A DNA stretch of 64,000 bases from Stackebrandtia nassauensis DSM 44728. GTDB lineage: Bacteria; Actinomycetota; Actinomycetes; Mycobacteriales; Micromonosporaceae. Under the pieces are notes generated by a model. That model saw only the letters and a program-made list of their open reading frames with translations, was not told the origin of the DNA and made no database searches. The translations under genes were made by a program, and so were the position numbers. Shown piece after piece: positions 8,736 through 16,084 of the stretch. The stretch covers positions 5,642,001 to 5,706,000 of the forward strand of contig NC_013947.1 of assembly GCF_000024545.1 (NCBI RefSeq). Reading direction: 5' to 3'. Positions within the stretch are counted from its first letter, which is position 1. Every line of letters starts with the position of its first letter.

Positions 8736-9584
8736 GTGACGCCGCCGCGAGACCCCGAGTCCACACGCGACCGACTGGTCGCGGCCGCCACCAGGTTGTT
8801 CGGCGAGAACGGCATCGAGGCCACCTCGACGCGGGCCCTGACCGAGGCAGCCGCCGCCAACATCGCCGCGGTCAACTACCACTTCGGCTCCAAGGACGGC
8901 CTGCTGCGGGCGGTCATCGACCACTCCATGCGGTCCGTCAACGCCGAACGCGCCCGCCGCCTGGACGAACTCGAAGCGGCACCACGGCCACCCGACGTGG
9001 CCGCGCTGGTGCGCGCGTTCATCGAACCGGCCGCCAACCTCACCCGGGCCCACGGCGACCGGGGCCGCGACGTGGCGCGATTCCTCGGCCGGGTGCTCGG
9101 CGAGGCCAATCCTCGGACCCGGCAGATCTTCGCCGACCAGGTCGACGCCGTCGAGGGTCGCTACCTGGACGCACTGGGCCGGGCGCTGCCCGGGCGCGAC
9201 GCCGCCGAGGTCCGGTTCGCGTACACCAGCATGCTGGGACTGCTGAGCGCCTACCAGACCGGCGCCTTCGCCGACGTCGAGTTCCGGACCGGCACCGGCC
9301 ACGGCGCCGATCGCGAACGGCTCATCGCCTTCGTCACGGCCGGAATCGAAGGTTGCCACATACCCCTAGGGGGTTTATTATCGGAGTCGGACGCCGACCC
9401 CGACGAGGAGCACACCCCATGGCGGACAGTCACTTCACCCACGACAACGCGACGATCGCCTACGAGCTCAAGGGTTCCGGTCGGCCGGTCGCCTACTCCC
9501 ACGGCGTCCCGCTCAGCCGCGCCGCCGTCCGGGGCCTCGACCTGTTCGACTTCGACGCGCTGGCGAAACAGCACCGGCTGCTGA
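8736..9584 (+). CDS. TetR family regulator with long C-terminal overlap
   Basis: A TetR regulator starting at GTG 8736, eight bases after AAGGAG. The helix-turn-helix is at residues 10-55 (TRDRLVAAATRLFGENGIEATSTRALTEAAAANIAAVNYHFGSKDGL), the CerR/YbiH-like form with NYHFGSK. The recognisable ligand domain ends near residue 208 (FVTAGIEG, about 9351). Beyond that the frame stays open for about 75 residues of Thr/Ser/Pro/Arg-rich sequence, running 166 bp out of frame into the hydrolase gene that starts at 9419. That tail is probably not conserved and may reflect loss of the original stop. It likely controls the divergent flavin monooxygenase. Confidence 0.8.
   Translation: MTPPRDPESTRDRLVAAATRLFGENGIEATSTRALTEAAAANIAAVNYHFGSKDGLLRAVIDHSMRSVNAERARRLDELEAAPRPPDVAALVRAFIEPAANLTRAHGDRGRDVARFLGRVLGEANPRTRQIFADQVDAVEGRYLDALGRALPGRDAAEVRFAYTSMLGLLSAYQTGAFADVEFRTGTGHGADRERLIAFVTAGIEGCHIPLGGLLSESDADPDEEHTPWRTVTSPTTTRRSPTSSRVPVGRSPTPTASRSAAPPSGASTCSTSTRWRNSTGC
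9361..9374. promoter_or_regulatory. CsoR-type-looking palindrome before the hydrolase
   Basis: The palindrome CCCCTAGGGG (9363-9372) lies within TACCCCTAGGGGGT and is followed by TTTATTA, 45 bp before the hydrolase start. Type-I CsoR/RcnR-family operators have this TACCCC-TA-GGGGTA form. No CsoR-family gene is seen in the window, so the link is by motif only. It lies inside the open 3' tail of the tetR frame. Confidence 0.4.
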
Positions 9585-10207
9585 CCTACGACCACCGTGG
9601 ACACGGTCAGTCCACCGGACGCCCCGTCACCGAGGACTACCGCTTCGAGAACTTCGCCGCCGACTTCCTGGCGCTGCTCGACGAGCTCGGCATCGACGAA
9701 CCGCTGGACTTCACCGGTTCCTCACTGGGCGCCGACACGGTGCTGCGCACCGCGATCACCGCGCCGCACCGGCTGCGCAGACTGGTGCTGATGATCCCGC
9801 CGGTGGCCTGGGACGAGGTCGCCGACCAGGCGAAACAGTGGTACTTCGACACCGCCGACATCATCGAGAACAACGGCGCCGCCGCTTGGCGCAAGGAAGC
9901 CGCCAACGCCGCCCCGCCGCCGATCTTCGCCGACTACCCGAAGTTCAGGTTCACCCCGGACGTGTCCGACGCGCTGCTGCCGTCCGTCCTGCGTGGAGTC
10001 GGTTCCTCGGACCTGCCGGAGCCGGAGGCGATCGCGGGCATCCAGCATCCCGTGCTGATCCTGGCCTGGGACACCGACCCGCTGCACCCGGTGGCCACGG
10101 CGGAGAAGCTGCGCGAGCTGCTGCCGCATTCCACACTGCACGTGTCCACCACCGTGGCCGACGTCAAGACCTGGACCGACCGGATCACCGGGTTTCTGGC
10201 GGAGTGA
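9419..10207 (+). CDS. Alpha/beta hydrolase
   Basis: A 262-residue alpha/beta hydrolase. The oxyanion region is YSHGVPLSR (residues 27-35), the strand DHRGHGQS follows, and the nucleophile elbow is G-S-S-L-G near residue 101 (FTGSSLGAD). An acid candidate is in ILAWDTDPLHP. The terminal histidine is not obvious, since the end reads STLHVSTTVADVKTW, so His in LHV is a guess. ATG 9419 is preceded by GAGGAG. It overlaps the tetR frame upstream and converges, with a 23-bp overlap, on the CYP152 gene. It could be an esterase or a C-C hydrolase; the substrate is unknown. Confidence 0.85.
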   Translation: MADSHFTHDNATIAYELKGSGRPVAYSHGVPLSRAAVRGLDLFDFDALAKQHRLLTYDHRGHGQSTGRPVTEDYRFENFAADFLALLDELGIDEPLDFTGSSLGADTVLRTAITAPHRLRRLVLMIPPVAWDEVADQAKQWYFDTADIIENNGAAAWRKEAANAAPPPIFADYPKFRFTPDVSDALLPSVLRGVGSSDLPEPEAIAGIQHPVLILAWDTDPLHPVATAEKLRELLPHSTLHVSTTVADVKTWTDRITGFLAE

Positions 10208-11498
10208 GCGCGTCGCGCGGCTTGACCACATTGGTCATGACGAAGCCGCTGCGGATCCGGGACGGGAACCGGTTGGCCGAGTAGCCGAGGTCCTGTGTCG
10301 GCACGTGGTAGTCGATCTCGGCCAGCCGCCGCACCGTGCGCGTCAACAGCACCGCGGTGAGATCCTCGCCCGGACAACGGTGTCCGGTCTGCGAGTCACC
10401 ACCACCGTGCGGGACGAAGTCGTAGGCGTCGGGCGGCGACTCCAGGAACCGGTGCGGGTCGAACGCGTCCGGATCCCGCCAGCGGTCGGGATCGTGGTCG
10501 GTGCCGTACAGGTCCAGGATCACCCAGCGTCCGCTGGGGAACTCGTGGCCCCGCCACGAGAAGTCGCGCCGGGCCTTGGCCGCCAGCAGCGGCGCGAACG
10601 GGTAGAACCGCCGCACCTCGTCCACGAAGGCCCGCACGGTGTCGTCGTCGCTGGAGGCTAGCCGGTGCCGCCACTGTGGATGCGTGTGGGACGCGTGTGC
10701 CGCGAAGCACACGAACCAGGAGACCGCCACCGTCGGCCGCAGCACGTTGATCAGCTCCTCGGCCGCGGTCCGGGTGTCGAGCAGGTGCCCGTCACCGTCG
10801 CGGTGGTGGGCGATGACGTGCAGCGCGGTCTTCTCTCCTGGCCGCAACAGCTCGCCGCGCACCGCCTCGATATAGTTTGCCGCCCAACGGTTCGCGCGTC
10901 GCCGAGCCAGGCGGCCCCGCAACTGTCCGAACCCGACGGCGCCGAAGTTGTCCACCATCGCGGCCAGATCCCGCAGGTGCGGTTCCAGTTCCCGATCCCG
11001 GGTCGGGATGCCCGCCCAGCGGCACACCGCGGTTCCCAGCACCCGCACCGACTCCCGGAACAGCCGTACCTGGCTGCGCCGGGTCCAGTCGGCGATGGCC
11101 TCGCGCCACAACCGATCGGTGAGGTCCGCCAGCTCGGCCACCCGCGCCGGGGCGGTGATCCGGTTGAACATCGCCTTGCGGTGCTGGTGCTCGGAGTCGT
11201 CGAGGGCGTGCACGGTCCGCTTGCCGAACAGGGTCAGCCGGATCAGGCTCGGCACCGCCCCGGCCCGCTTCAGCTTGTCGTCGTCGTAGAACAGCCGCGC
11301 CGCGTCGTGTCCGGCCATGAACACCGTCCGGCTGCCGAACATCCGTCCCTCGAACGCGTCCGCGCCCAGTTCCCGCATCCGGCCGGACAGATAGCCGTAT
11401 CCGTGCCGCAGCAGGCCGAGCGTCTGGTCACCGCTCACGCGCGGAATGGCGTCGGCGTCCGTCGGCGTGGGATGGACGTGACGAGTGTGGTCAGTCAT
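10185..11498 (-). CDS. CYP152-family fatty-acid peroxygenase/decarboxylase
   Basis: A 437-residue P450 of the CYP152 type, which uses hydrogen peroxide directly on long-chain fatty acids. Family marks are the I-helix LRPTVAVSWFV with Arg254-Pro255, where the arginine binds the substrate carboxylate and no acid-threonine pair is present, and the heme loop FVPHGGGD...TGHRCPGE. Residue His97 in RTVHALDD aligns with the position that is His in the olefin-forming OleT and Gln in the hydroxylase P450 BS-beta. That favours at least some decarboxylation to 1-alkenes, although His is not decisive. No redox partner is needed or present. ATG 11498 follows a GGGGGC stretch; a weak sigma-B-like promoter lies upstream. 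Confidence 0.9.
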   Translation of the reverse strand: MTDHTRHVHPTPTDADAIPRVSGDQTLGLLRHGYGYLSGRMRELGADAFEGRMFGSRTVFMAGHDAARLFYDDDKLKRAGAVPSLIRLTLFGKRTVHALDDSEHQHRKAMFNRITAPARVAELADLTDRLWREAIADWTRRSQVRLFRESVRVLGTAVCRWAGIPTRDRELEPHLRDLAAMVDNFGAVGFGQLRGRLARRRANRWAANYIEAVRGELLRPGEKTALHVIAHHRDGDGHLLDTRTAAEELINVLRPTVAVSWFVCFAAHASHTHPQWRHRLASSDDDTVRAFVDEVRRFYPFAPLLAAKARRDFSWRGHEFPSGRWVILDLYGTDHDPDRWRDPDAFDPHRFLESPPDAYDFVPHGGGDSQTGHRCPGEDLTAVLLTRTVRRLAEIDYHVPTQDLGYSANRFPSRIRSGFVMTNVVKPRDALTPPETR

Positions 11499-11554
11499 GG
11501 CGAGCCCCCTTGTTGGTCACCGTCTGAAAGTGAGCCGGATCGATCAGGTGGGTA

Positions 11555-11579
11555 TTACCCGTTCACAGCCCCGGACAAC
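11555..11579 (-). promoter_or_regulatory. Weak sigma-B-like promoter toward CYP152
   Basis: On the minus strand GTTG, a 15-base spacer and GGGTAA lie about 56 bases before the CYP152 start. This is one mismatch from the GTTT-N15-GGGTAA form seen on the other strand 13 bp away. The assignment is tentative. Confidence 0.3.
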
Positions 11580-11591
11580 CGGCTGCGGAGC

Positions 11592-11616
11592 GTTTAACAC
11601 ACGCCCCATTGGGTAA
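11592..11616 (+). promoter_or_regulatory. Sigma-B/SigF-like stress promoter
   Basis: GTTT (11592-11595), a 15-base spacer and GGGTAA (11611-11616) match the actinobacterial general-stress sigma factor consensus (GTTT-N14-16-GGGTAT). The element ends 25 bases before the lysine-rich protein's ATG, which is the expected promoter-to-gene distance. Confidence 0.55.
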
Positions 11617-11641
11617 ACCTCTGCACAAGGAGCGGATATTC

Positions 11642-12115
11642 ATGGCTACTGATATGAAACCCAAGAGCGGCAGCAAGACCACCAAGGCGGACACGAAGTC
11701 CACCAAGGCGAAAACCAAGGACGACACCAAGACCGCCAAGGCCAAATCCACTGCCAAGGCGACCAAGAACGACAAGACCAAGCCGGTCAAGACGACCAAG
11801 CGCGCCGTCGCCGACGCGAAGCGCCGCGCGAAGGAACGCGCCAAGGTCACCAGCGAGCTGAAGTCCAGCCTCAGCGAGACCGCCCACATCGCGGGGCGGG
11901 CCGCCGGAGTACTGGCCGCCGACGTCAAGGCGGGCGCGAGCAAGACCACCGCGACGGTCAAGACGAAGGGCTCCGAGGCCGCCAGCGCCGGAGCCAAGGC
12001 AGCGGGCCGCATCCCCAAACCGGTGTGGAGTGCCGCGATAACCATGGCGGCCACCGGCTGCGGAGTACTCATCAAATGGTTGCGCGTACGCAAGGCACGC
12101 GCCCGCGAATCGTGA
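11642..12115 (+). CDS. Lysine/alanine-rich basic protein with C-terminal hydrophobic segment
   Basis: A 157-residue protein starting at ATG 11642 behind AAGGAG. The first 60 residues are almost only Lys, Thr, Ala, Asp and Ser (KTTKADTKSTKAKTKDDTK and onward), like histone H1 or the basic tails of actinobacterial HU proteins. An Ala-rich helical middle follows, then a short hydrophobic stretch (VWSAAITMAATGCGVLIKWL) and a basic end. It could be a nucleoid- or membrane-associated stress protein; no catalytic motif is seen. The sigma-B-like promoter just upstream supports stress induction. The YihY gene follows 78 bp later on the same strand. Confidence 0.75.
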   Translation: MATDMKPKSGSKTTKADTKSTKAKTKDDTKTAKAKSTAKATKNDKTKPVKTTKRAVADAKRRAKERAKVTSELKSSLSETAHIAGRAAGVLAADVKAGASKTTATVKTKGSEAASAGAKAAGRIPKPVWSAAITMAATGCGVLIKWLRVRKARARES

Positions 12116-12193
12116 TAGATGTGCAGGTGAACGTTTGAGTCACCGTCGTTGAGCGTCACGGAGCCGACCGCAGCGGTCTGAAAGAAGGTGCCC

Positions 12194-13099
12194 ATGTCCG
12201 GCATCACCCCTCACTCCGGGACGCTCAAACGCACCATCAAGGAGTTCAACGCCGACAACCTGACCGACGCGGCCGCCGCGCTGACCTACTACGGCGTCCT
12301 GTCGATCTTCCCGGGCCTGCTGGTGCTCGCGTCCCTCATGGGCCTGTTCGGCCAGTCGGCCACCACCTCGATGAAAGACGTGACCGCCGTGGCCCCGGGC
12401 CCGGTGCGCGACATCCTCACCGACGCGACCACCGGCGTCGCGGCCCAACCCGCCACCGCCGGGGTGATGGCGATCGTCGGTCTGCTGGCAGCGTTGTGGG
12501 CGGCCTCGGGCTACATCGGCGCCTTCATGCGCGCCTCCAACGTGGTCTACGACGTCCCCGAAGGACGTCCGATATGGAAGACCCTGCCGCTGCGACTGGC
12601 CGTCACGATCTGCGTGGGAGTGCTGCTGGTCGCCAGCGCCCTGATCGTGGTCCTCACCGGCCAACTGGCCGGAACCGTCGGCGAACTGCTCGGCGTGGGC
12701 GCCACCGCGGTCACGGTGTGGGACATCGCCAAATGGCCGGTCCTGGTCGTGCTCGTGGCGTTGATCTTCTCGATCCTCTACTGGGCCTCCCCCAACGCCA
12801 AGGTCGGCGGCCCGCTGCGCCAGGCGCCCGGCGGCCTCGTCGCCGTCGGCCTGTGGCTGGTCGCCTCGGCCGGGTTCGCCTTCTACGTGGCCAACTTCGC
12901 CTCGTACAACAAGACCTACGGCACCCTGGGCGGCATCATCGTCTTCTTCATCTGGCTGTGGGTGTCCAACCTGGCCATCCTGTTCGGCGCCGAACTCAAC
13001 GCCGAACTCGAACGCGGCCGGGCCATCAAGGCGGGCGTCCCCGAAACCGCCGAGCCCTACGTCGAACTCCGCGACACCCGCTCCGTCCCCACCGACTAA
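12194..13099 (+). CDS. YihY/BrkB family membrane protein
   Basis: A 301-residue integral membrane protein of the YihY/UPF0761 family. It begins with the typical DNLTDAAAALTYYGVLSIFPGLLVL segment and continues with about six membrane spans. The loop YLPEGRPIWK-like (VVYDVPEGRPIWKTLPLRL) and the segments NAKVGGPLRQAPGGLVAVGLWLVAS and YGTLGGIIVFFIWLWVSNLAILFGAELNAELER are family hallmarks. The molecular role is unsettled; the early RNase BN label is wrong. The start is taken as ATG 12194 with AAGG upstream; a GTG at 12188 is in frame. Confidence 0.9.
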   Translation: MSGITPHSGTLKRTIKEFNADNLTDAAAALTYYGVLSIFPGLLVLASLMGLFGQSATTSMKDVTAVAPGPVRDILTDATTGVAAQPATAGVMAIVGLLAALWAASGYIGAFMRASNVVYDVPEGRPIWKTLPLRLAVTICVGVLLVASALIVVLTGQLAGTVGELLGVGATAVTVWDIAKWPVLVVLVALIFSILYWASPNAKVGGPLRQAPGGLVAVGLWLVASAGFAFYVANFASYNKTYGTLGGIIVFFIWLWVSNLAILFGAELNAELERGRAIKAGVPETAEPYVELRDTRSVPTD

Positions 13100-13136
13100 C
13101 ACCCGGTTCTGGGATGAGTCACGTCACTAAAACCCC

Positions 13137-13160
13137 GATTAAGTTGTGCACAACTTAATC
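13137..13160. promoter_or_regulatory. OhrR operator, perfect 24-bp palindrome
   Basis: The half-site GATTAAGTTGTG (13137-13148) is followed at once by its exact reverse complement. It sits 19 bp before ohrR. OhrR repressors bind such AT-rich palindromes over their own promoter and release on oxidation by organic hydroperoxides. Confidence 0.8.
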
Positions 13161-13179
13161 GCCCACTATCGTTTCCAGG

Positions 13180-13623
13180 GTGAACGACGAACTCAAGCTG
13201 CGCGATCAGGTCTGCTTCGCGCTCTACTCGGCCACCAGGGCGATCACCGGCCTGTACCGGCCCCTGCTTGACGAGCTCGGCTTGACCTACCCGCAGTTCC
13301 TGGTCCTGCTGGTGCTGTGGGAATCCGAACCGCGCACCGTCTCCGAACTCGGCGCCGCGCTGCGGCTGGACTCCGGCACCCTCTCCCCGCTCGTCAAGCG
13401 GCTGGAGACCATGGGCTACCTCGTCCGCCGCCGCGACACCACCGACGAACGCCGCGTCCTGGTCGAACTCACCGACTCCGGCCGCGCCGTCCGCCCGCAA
13501 GTCCGCGACGTCCCGCAACAGGTCGCCGAAGCCGCGGGCATCTCCACGGCCGAACTCCTGGCCCTGCGCGACACCCTCACCGCCATCACCGATTCCATCC
13601 ATTCCGGCAACCGAAAGGCCTGA
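13180..13623 (+). CDS. ohrR: OhrR, MarR-family organic hydroperoxide sensor
   Basis: A 147-residue MarR-type repressor. The reactive N-terminal cysteine of OhrR proteins is visible in LRDQVCFALYSATRA (Cys12). The winged helix is TVSELGAALRLDSGTLSPLVKRLETMGYLVRRRDTTDERRV, including the DERRV wing. Oxidation of the cysteine by lipid or organic peroxides is known to release the repressor from DNA. The start is GTG 13180. The gene lies four bases before ohr and just downstream of a perfect palindromic operator, so it regulates itself, ohr and probably the oxidoreductase gene. Confidence 0.93.
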   Translation: MNDELKLRDQVCFALYSATRAITGLYRPLLDELGLTYPQFLVLLVLWESEPRTVSELGAALRLDSGTLSPLVKRLETMGYLVRRRDTTDERRVLVELTDSGRAVRPQVRDVPQQVAEAAGISTAELLALRDTLTAITDSIHSGNRKA

Positions 13624-13627
13624 AACC

Positions 13628-14056
13628 GTGAGAGTCCTGTACACCGCCAACGCCACCGCGACCGGAGACGGCCGCAACGGCCACGTCGCCACCAGCGACG
13701 GTCTCCTCGAAACCAACCTGGCGATCCCCACCGCGATGGGCGGCCCGGGCGGGGCCACCAATCCCGAGCAACTCTTCGCCGCCGGTTACGCGGCCTGCTT
13801 CCACAGCGCCCTGCAAACCGTCGCCCGCAAGTCCAAGACCGACCTGGGCACCACCGCCGTATCGGCCGAAGTCGGCATCGGCCCCGTCGACGGCGGCTTC
13901 GGCCTCACCGCGGCCCTCACCATCTCGGCCCCCGACCTCGACCCCGAAACCGCCGAACGCCTGGTCGCCCAGGCCCACCAGGTCTGCCCATACAGCAACG
14001 CCACCAGGGGAAACATCGACGTGACCCTCACCATCACGAAGGAGACTCCGGCATGA
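13628..14056 (+). CDS. ohr: Ohr organic hydroperoxide reductase
   Basis: A 142-residue Ohr/OsmC peroxidase. Both catalytic cysteines sit in their motifs: AAGYAACFHSAL (about residue 57) and AHQVCPYSNATRGN (about residue 120). The enzyme reduces organic hydroperoxides with lipoylated protein as electron donor. GTG 13628 follows GAAAGG and lies four bases after ohrR. It overlaps the next gene by ATGA (14053-14056). It is controlled by OhrR through the upstream palindrome. Confidence 0.95.
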   Translation: MRVLYTANATATGDGRNGHVATSDGLLETNLAIPTAMGGPGGATNPEQLFAAGYAACFHSALQTVARKSKTDLGTTAVSAEVGIGPVDGGFGLTAALTISAPDLDPETAERLVAQAHQVCPYSNATRGNIDVTLTITKETPA

Positions 14057-15060
14057 CCCACACCGCCACCGAAATCCACCTCGCCCGCCGCCCCGAAGGC
14101 TGGCCGGTCCCCGAGGACTTCACCACGGTCACGACCGACCTCCCCGAACCGGGCCCGGGCCAGGTCCTCATCCGCAACCGCTTCATCTCCGTCGACCCCT
14201 ACATGCGGGGCAAGATGAACGACGTCCCGTCCTACACACCGCCCTACCAGCTCAACACCCCCATGGACGGCGGCGCCATCGGCGTCGTGGAAGCCTCCGG
14301 CGCCGAGAACATCGCCGTCGGCCGCACCGTCCTCCACCAGGGCGGCTGGCGCGACCGCGCCCTCCTGGACGCCACCGAAGTCCGCGTGGTCGACGAGGCC
14401 CAAGTCTCCAGCCTCTCGGCCTACCTCAACGGCCTGGGCATGACGGGCCTGACCGCCTACACCGGCCTCCTCGACGTCGCCAACTTCAAACCGGGCGACA
14501 CGGTCTTCGTCTCGGGCGCGGCGGGAGCCGTCGGCCAAATGGTCGGCCAGATCGCCAAACTCAAGGGCGCCAAACGCGTCATCGGCAGCGCGGGCTCGAC
14601 CGAAAAAGTCACCTACCTGACCGAACGCCTGGGCTTCGACACCGCTTTCAACTACAAGGACGGCCCGGTCTCCGAACAACTCAAAGCCGCGGCACCCGAC
14701 GGCATCGACGTCTACTTCGACAACGTCGGGGGCGACCACCTGGAAGCCGCCATCAGCTCCATGAACGTCAACGGCCGCATCGCGATCTGCGGCGCCATCT
14801 CCCAATACAACGCCACAACACCACCAACCGCACCACGCAACCTGGCCCTCTTCATCGGCAAACGCATCACCATGACCGGCTTCCTGGTCCTGGACCGCTT
14901 CGACCGCATGAAGGACTTCATCGCCGACATCGCGCCCCACCTCGCCTCCGGCAAGATCGTCACCGAGGAAACCATCGTCGACGGCATCGACAACACCGTC
15001 AACGCCTTCCTGGGCATGCTGCGCGGCGAAAACGTAGGCAAAATGCTCGTCCGCGTCTAG
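14053..15060 (+). CDS. NADP-dependent zinc-free MDR oxidoreductase
   Basis: A 335-residue medium-chain reductase of the leukotriene B4 dehydrogenase/curcumin reductase type. The N-terminal part has VDPYMRGKM, and the nucleotide site AAGAVGQMVGQIAKLKGAKRVIGSAGS lies near residues 158-182. FDNVGGDHLEAAISSMNVNGRIAICGAISQYN is also typical. There are no zinc-binding cysteines. These enzymes reduce double bonds of alpha,beta-unsaturated aldehydes or ketones, which arise from lipid peroxidation, so coupling by ATGA to ohr makes sense as detoxification of secondary products. A strong hairpin terminator follows. Confidence 0.9.
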   Translation: MTHTATEIHLARRPEGWPVPEDFTTVTTDLPEPGPGQVLIRNRFISVDPYMRGKMNDVPSYTPPYQLNTPMDGGAIGVVEASGAENIAVGRTVLHQGGWRDRALLDATEVRVVDEAQVSSLSAYLNGLGMTGLTAYTGLLDVANFKPGDTVFVSGAAGAVGQMVGQIAKLKGAKRVIGSAGSTEKVTYLTERLGFDTAFNYKDGPVSEQLKAAAPDGIDVYFDNVGGDHLEAAISSMNVNGRIAICGAISQYNATTPPTAPRNLALFIGKRITMTGFLVLDRFDRMKDFIADIAPHLASGKIVTEETIVDGIDNTVNAFLGMLRGENVGKMLVRV

Positions 15061-15072
15061 AACGCAAAAGAT

Positions 15073-15110
15073 ACGGCGGGGCCCACCCTGGGGAGGGTGG
15101 GCCCCGTCGT
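15073..15110 (+). terminator. Hairpin terminator after the ohr operon
   Basis: Two 17-base arms with one mismatch (15073-15089 and 15094-15110) enclose a GGGG loop; the core is GGGGCCCACCCT with its complement. A T-rich stretch (TTCGTTT) follows. It ends the ohr operon and faces the convergent PHB depolymerase gene. Confidence 0.8.
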
Positions 15111-15130
15111 TTCGTTTGGGTGACAACGGT

Positions 15131-16084
15131 TCAGGCGGTCACCATGCTCATGATGGCTTGGATTTGTTGGCCTTCGTGGGTGTCATAGTTCGGGTCGTTG
15201 CCGTAGCCCCACCAGTTCCAGCAGCCGTTGGGGTTGTCGGTGCTGGGGGTGGCTTGGGGGTAGAGGACGACGGTGTTGTTGGTGTCGGCGTATTCGTTGA
15301 GGTAGGCGTTCTCGACGAAGGTGGTGCCGATGGTGGTGGCGCTTTGTTTGCAGCCGTGGAGGGCTACCAGGAGGCGGCAGTCGCCGTTGGTGCATGTGGA
15401 GGGTGTGTAGCGGTAGCCGGTGGGGCCCATGCTTATGGTGGCGGCGTTGCCTCCCGGGGCGTGGGGGTTTTGGTCGAATGTGGTGAGGTCGCCCGAGAGT
15501 TGGGGGGCGGGGGCGGTGATGGGGCCGAGGAGGTGGGTCAGCATGGCTGATTGGGGGTCGTCGCCGCAGTTGTTGATGTAGGGGGCGGCGGTGGTTTCGC
15601 AGGCGTTGGGGCCCAACGGGCTGACCCAGGCGTGTCCGGCCGGGGAGTCGTTGCGGTAGGAGACGTTGGCGCCGAAGTCGGTGTAGAAGGAGGCCAGGTC
15701 GTCGTTGACGGATTGCTTGACCGTGGAGTCGTTGCGGCCGTGGTAGATCCAGACGGGGTTGGTGGTGAGGTTGTCGACGGGGTCGATGGTGCCTTCGGCG
15801 GCGCGGTCGCGGGCTAGTTGTTGTAGGGCGCCGGGGTCGTTGTCCTGGAGGTCGTTCATGCAGGCCAGTTGGGCGGTGGTGAGGTTGCCCCGGGCGCAGT
15901 GGTAGGGACCGGCGCTGAAGATGCCCAGGCCGTCGAAGGTGGACGAGTGGGCCATGTGGAGTTGGTCGGCCATGTAGCCGCCGGAGGAGATGCCGACGAC
16001 GTAGACGTCTGCGGGGGTCGCGTCGGTGTCAGGGGTTGCGGCGGGGACGAGGGTGGCGGTGAGGGCGAGGACCAGGGGGATCAT
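15131..16084 (-). CDS. Secreted PHB depolymerase (Penicillium funiculosum-like type)
   Basis: A 317-residue protein beginning with a short hydrophobic signal-like stretch (MIPLVLALTATLVPAA). The lipase box is very early: G31-I-S33-S-G35 (VGISSGGYM). Asp119 (YHGRNDSTV) and His151 (AGHAWVS) follow. The spacing of Ser33, Asp119 and His151 closely matches the Ser39-Asp121-His155 triad of the circularly permuted Penicillium funiculosum PHB depolymerase. Late motifs (CRLLVALHGCKQSA and GCWNWWGY) are shared with esterase PHB depolymerases. It hydrolyses extracellular polyhydroxybutyrate. ATG 16084 overlaps the stop of the transporter gene (ATGA), so uptake and hydrolysis are coupled. Confidence 0.85.
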   Translation of the reverse strand: MIPLVLALTATLVPAATPDTDATPADVYVVGISSGGYMADQLHMAHSSTFDGLGIFSAGPYHCARGNLTTAQLACMNDLQDNDPGALQQLARDRAAEGTIDPVDNLTTNPVWIYHGRNDSTVKQSVNDDLASFYTDFGANVSYRNDSPAGHAWVSPLGPNACETTAAPYINNCGDDPQSAMLTHLLGPITAPAPQLSGDLTTFDQNPHAPGGNAATISMGPTGYRYTPSTCTNGDCRLLVALHGCKQSATTIGTTFVENAYLNEYADTNNTVVLYPQATPSTDNPNGCWNWWGYGNDPNYDTHEGQQIQAIMSMVTA

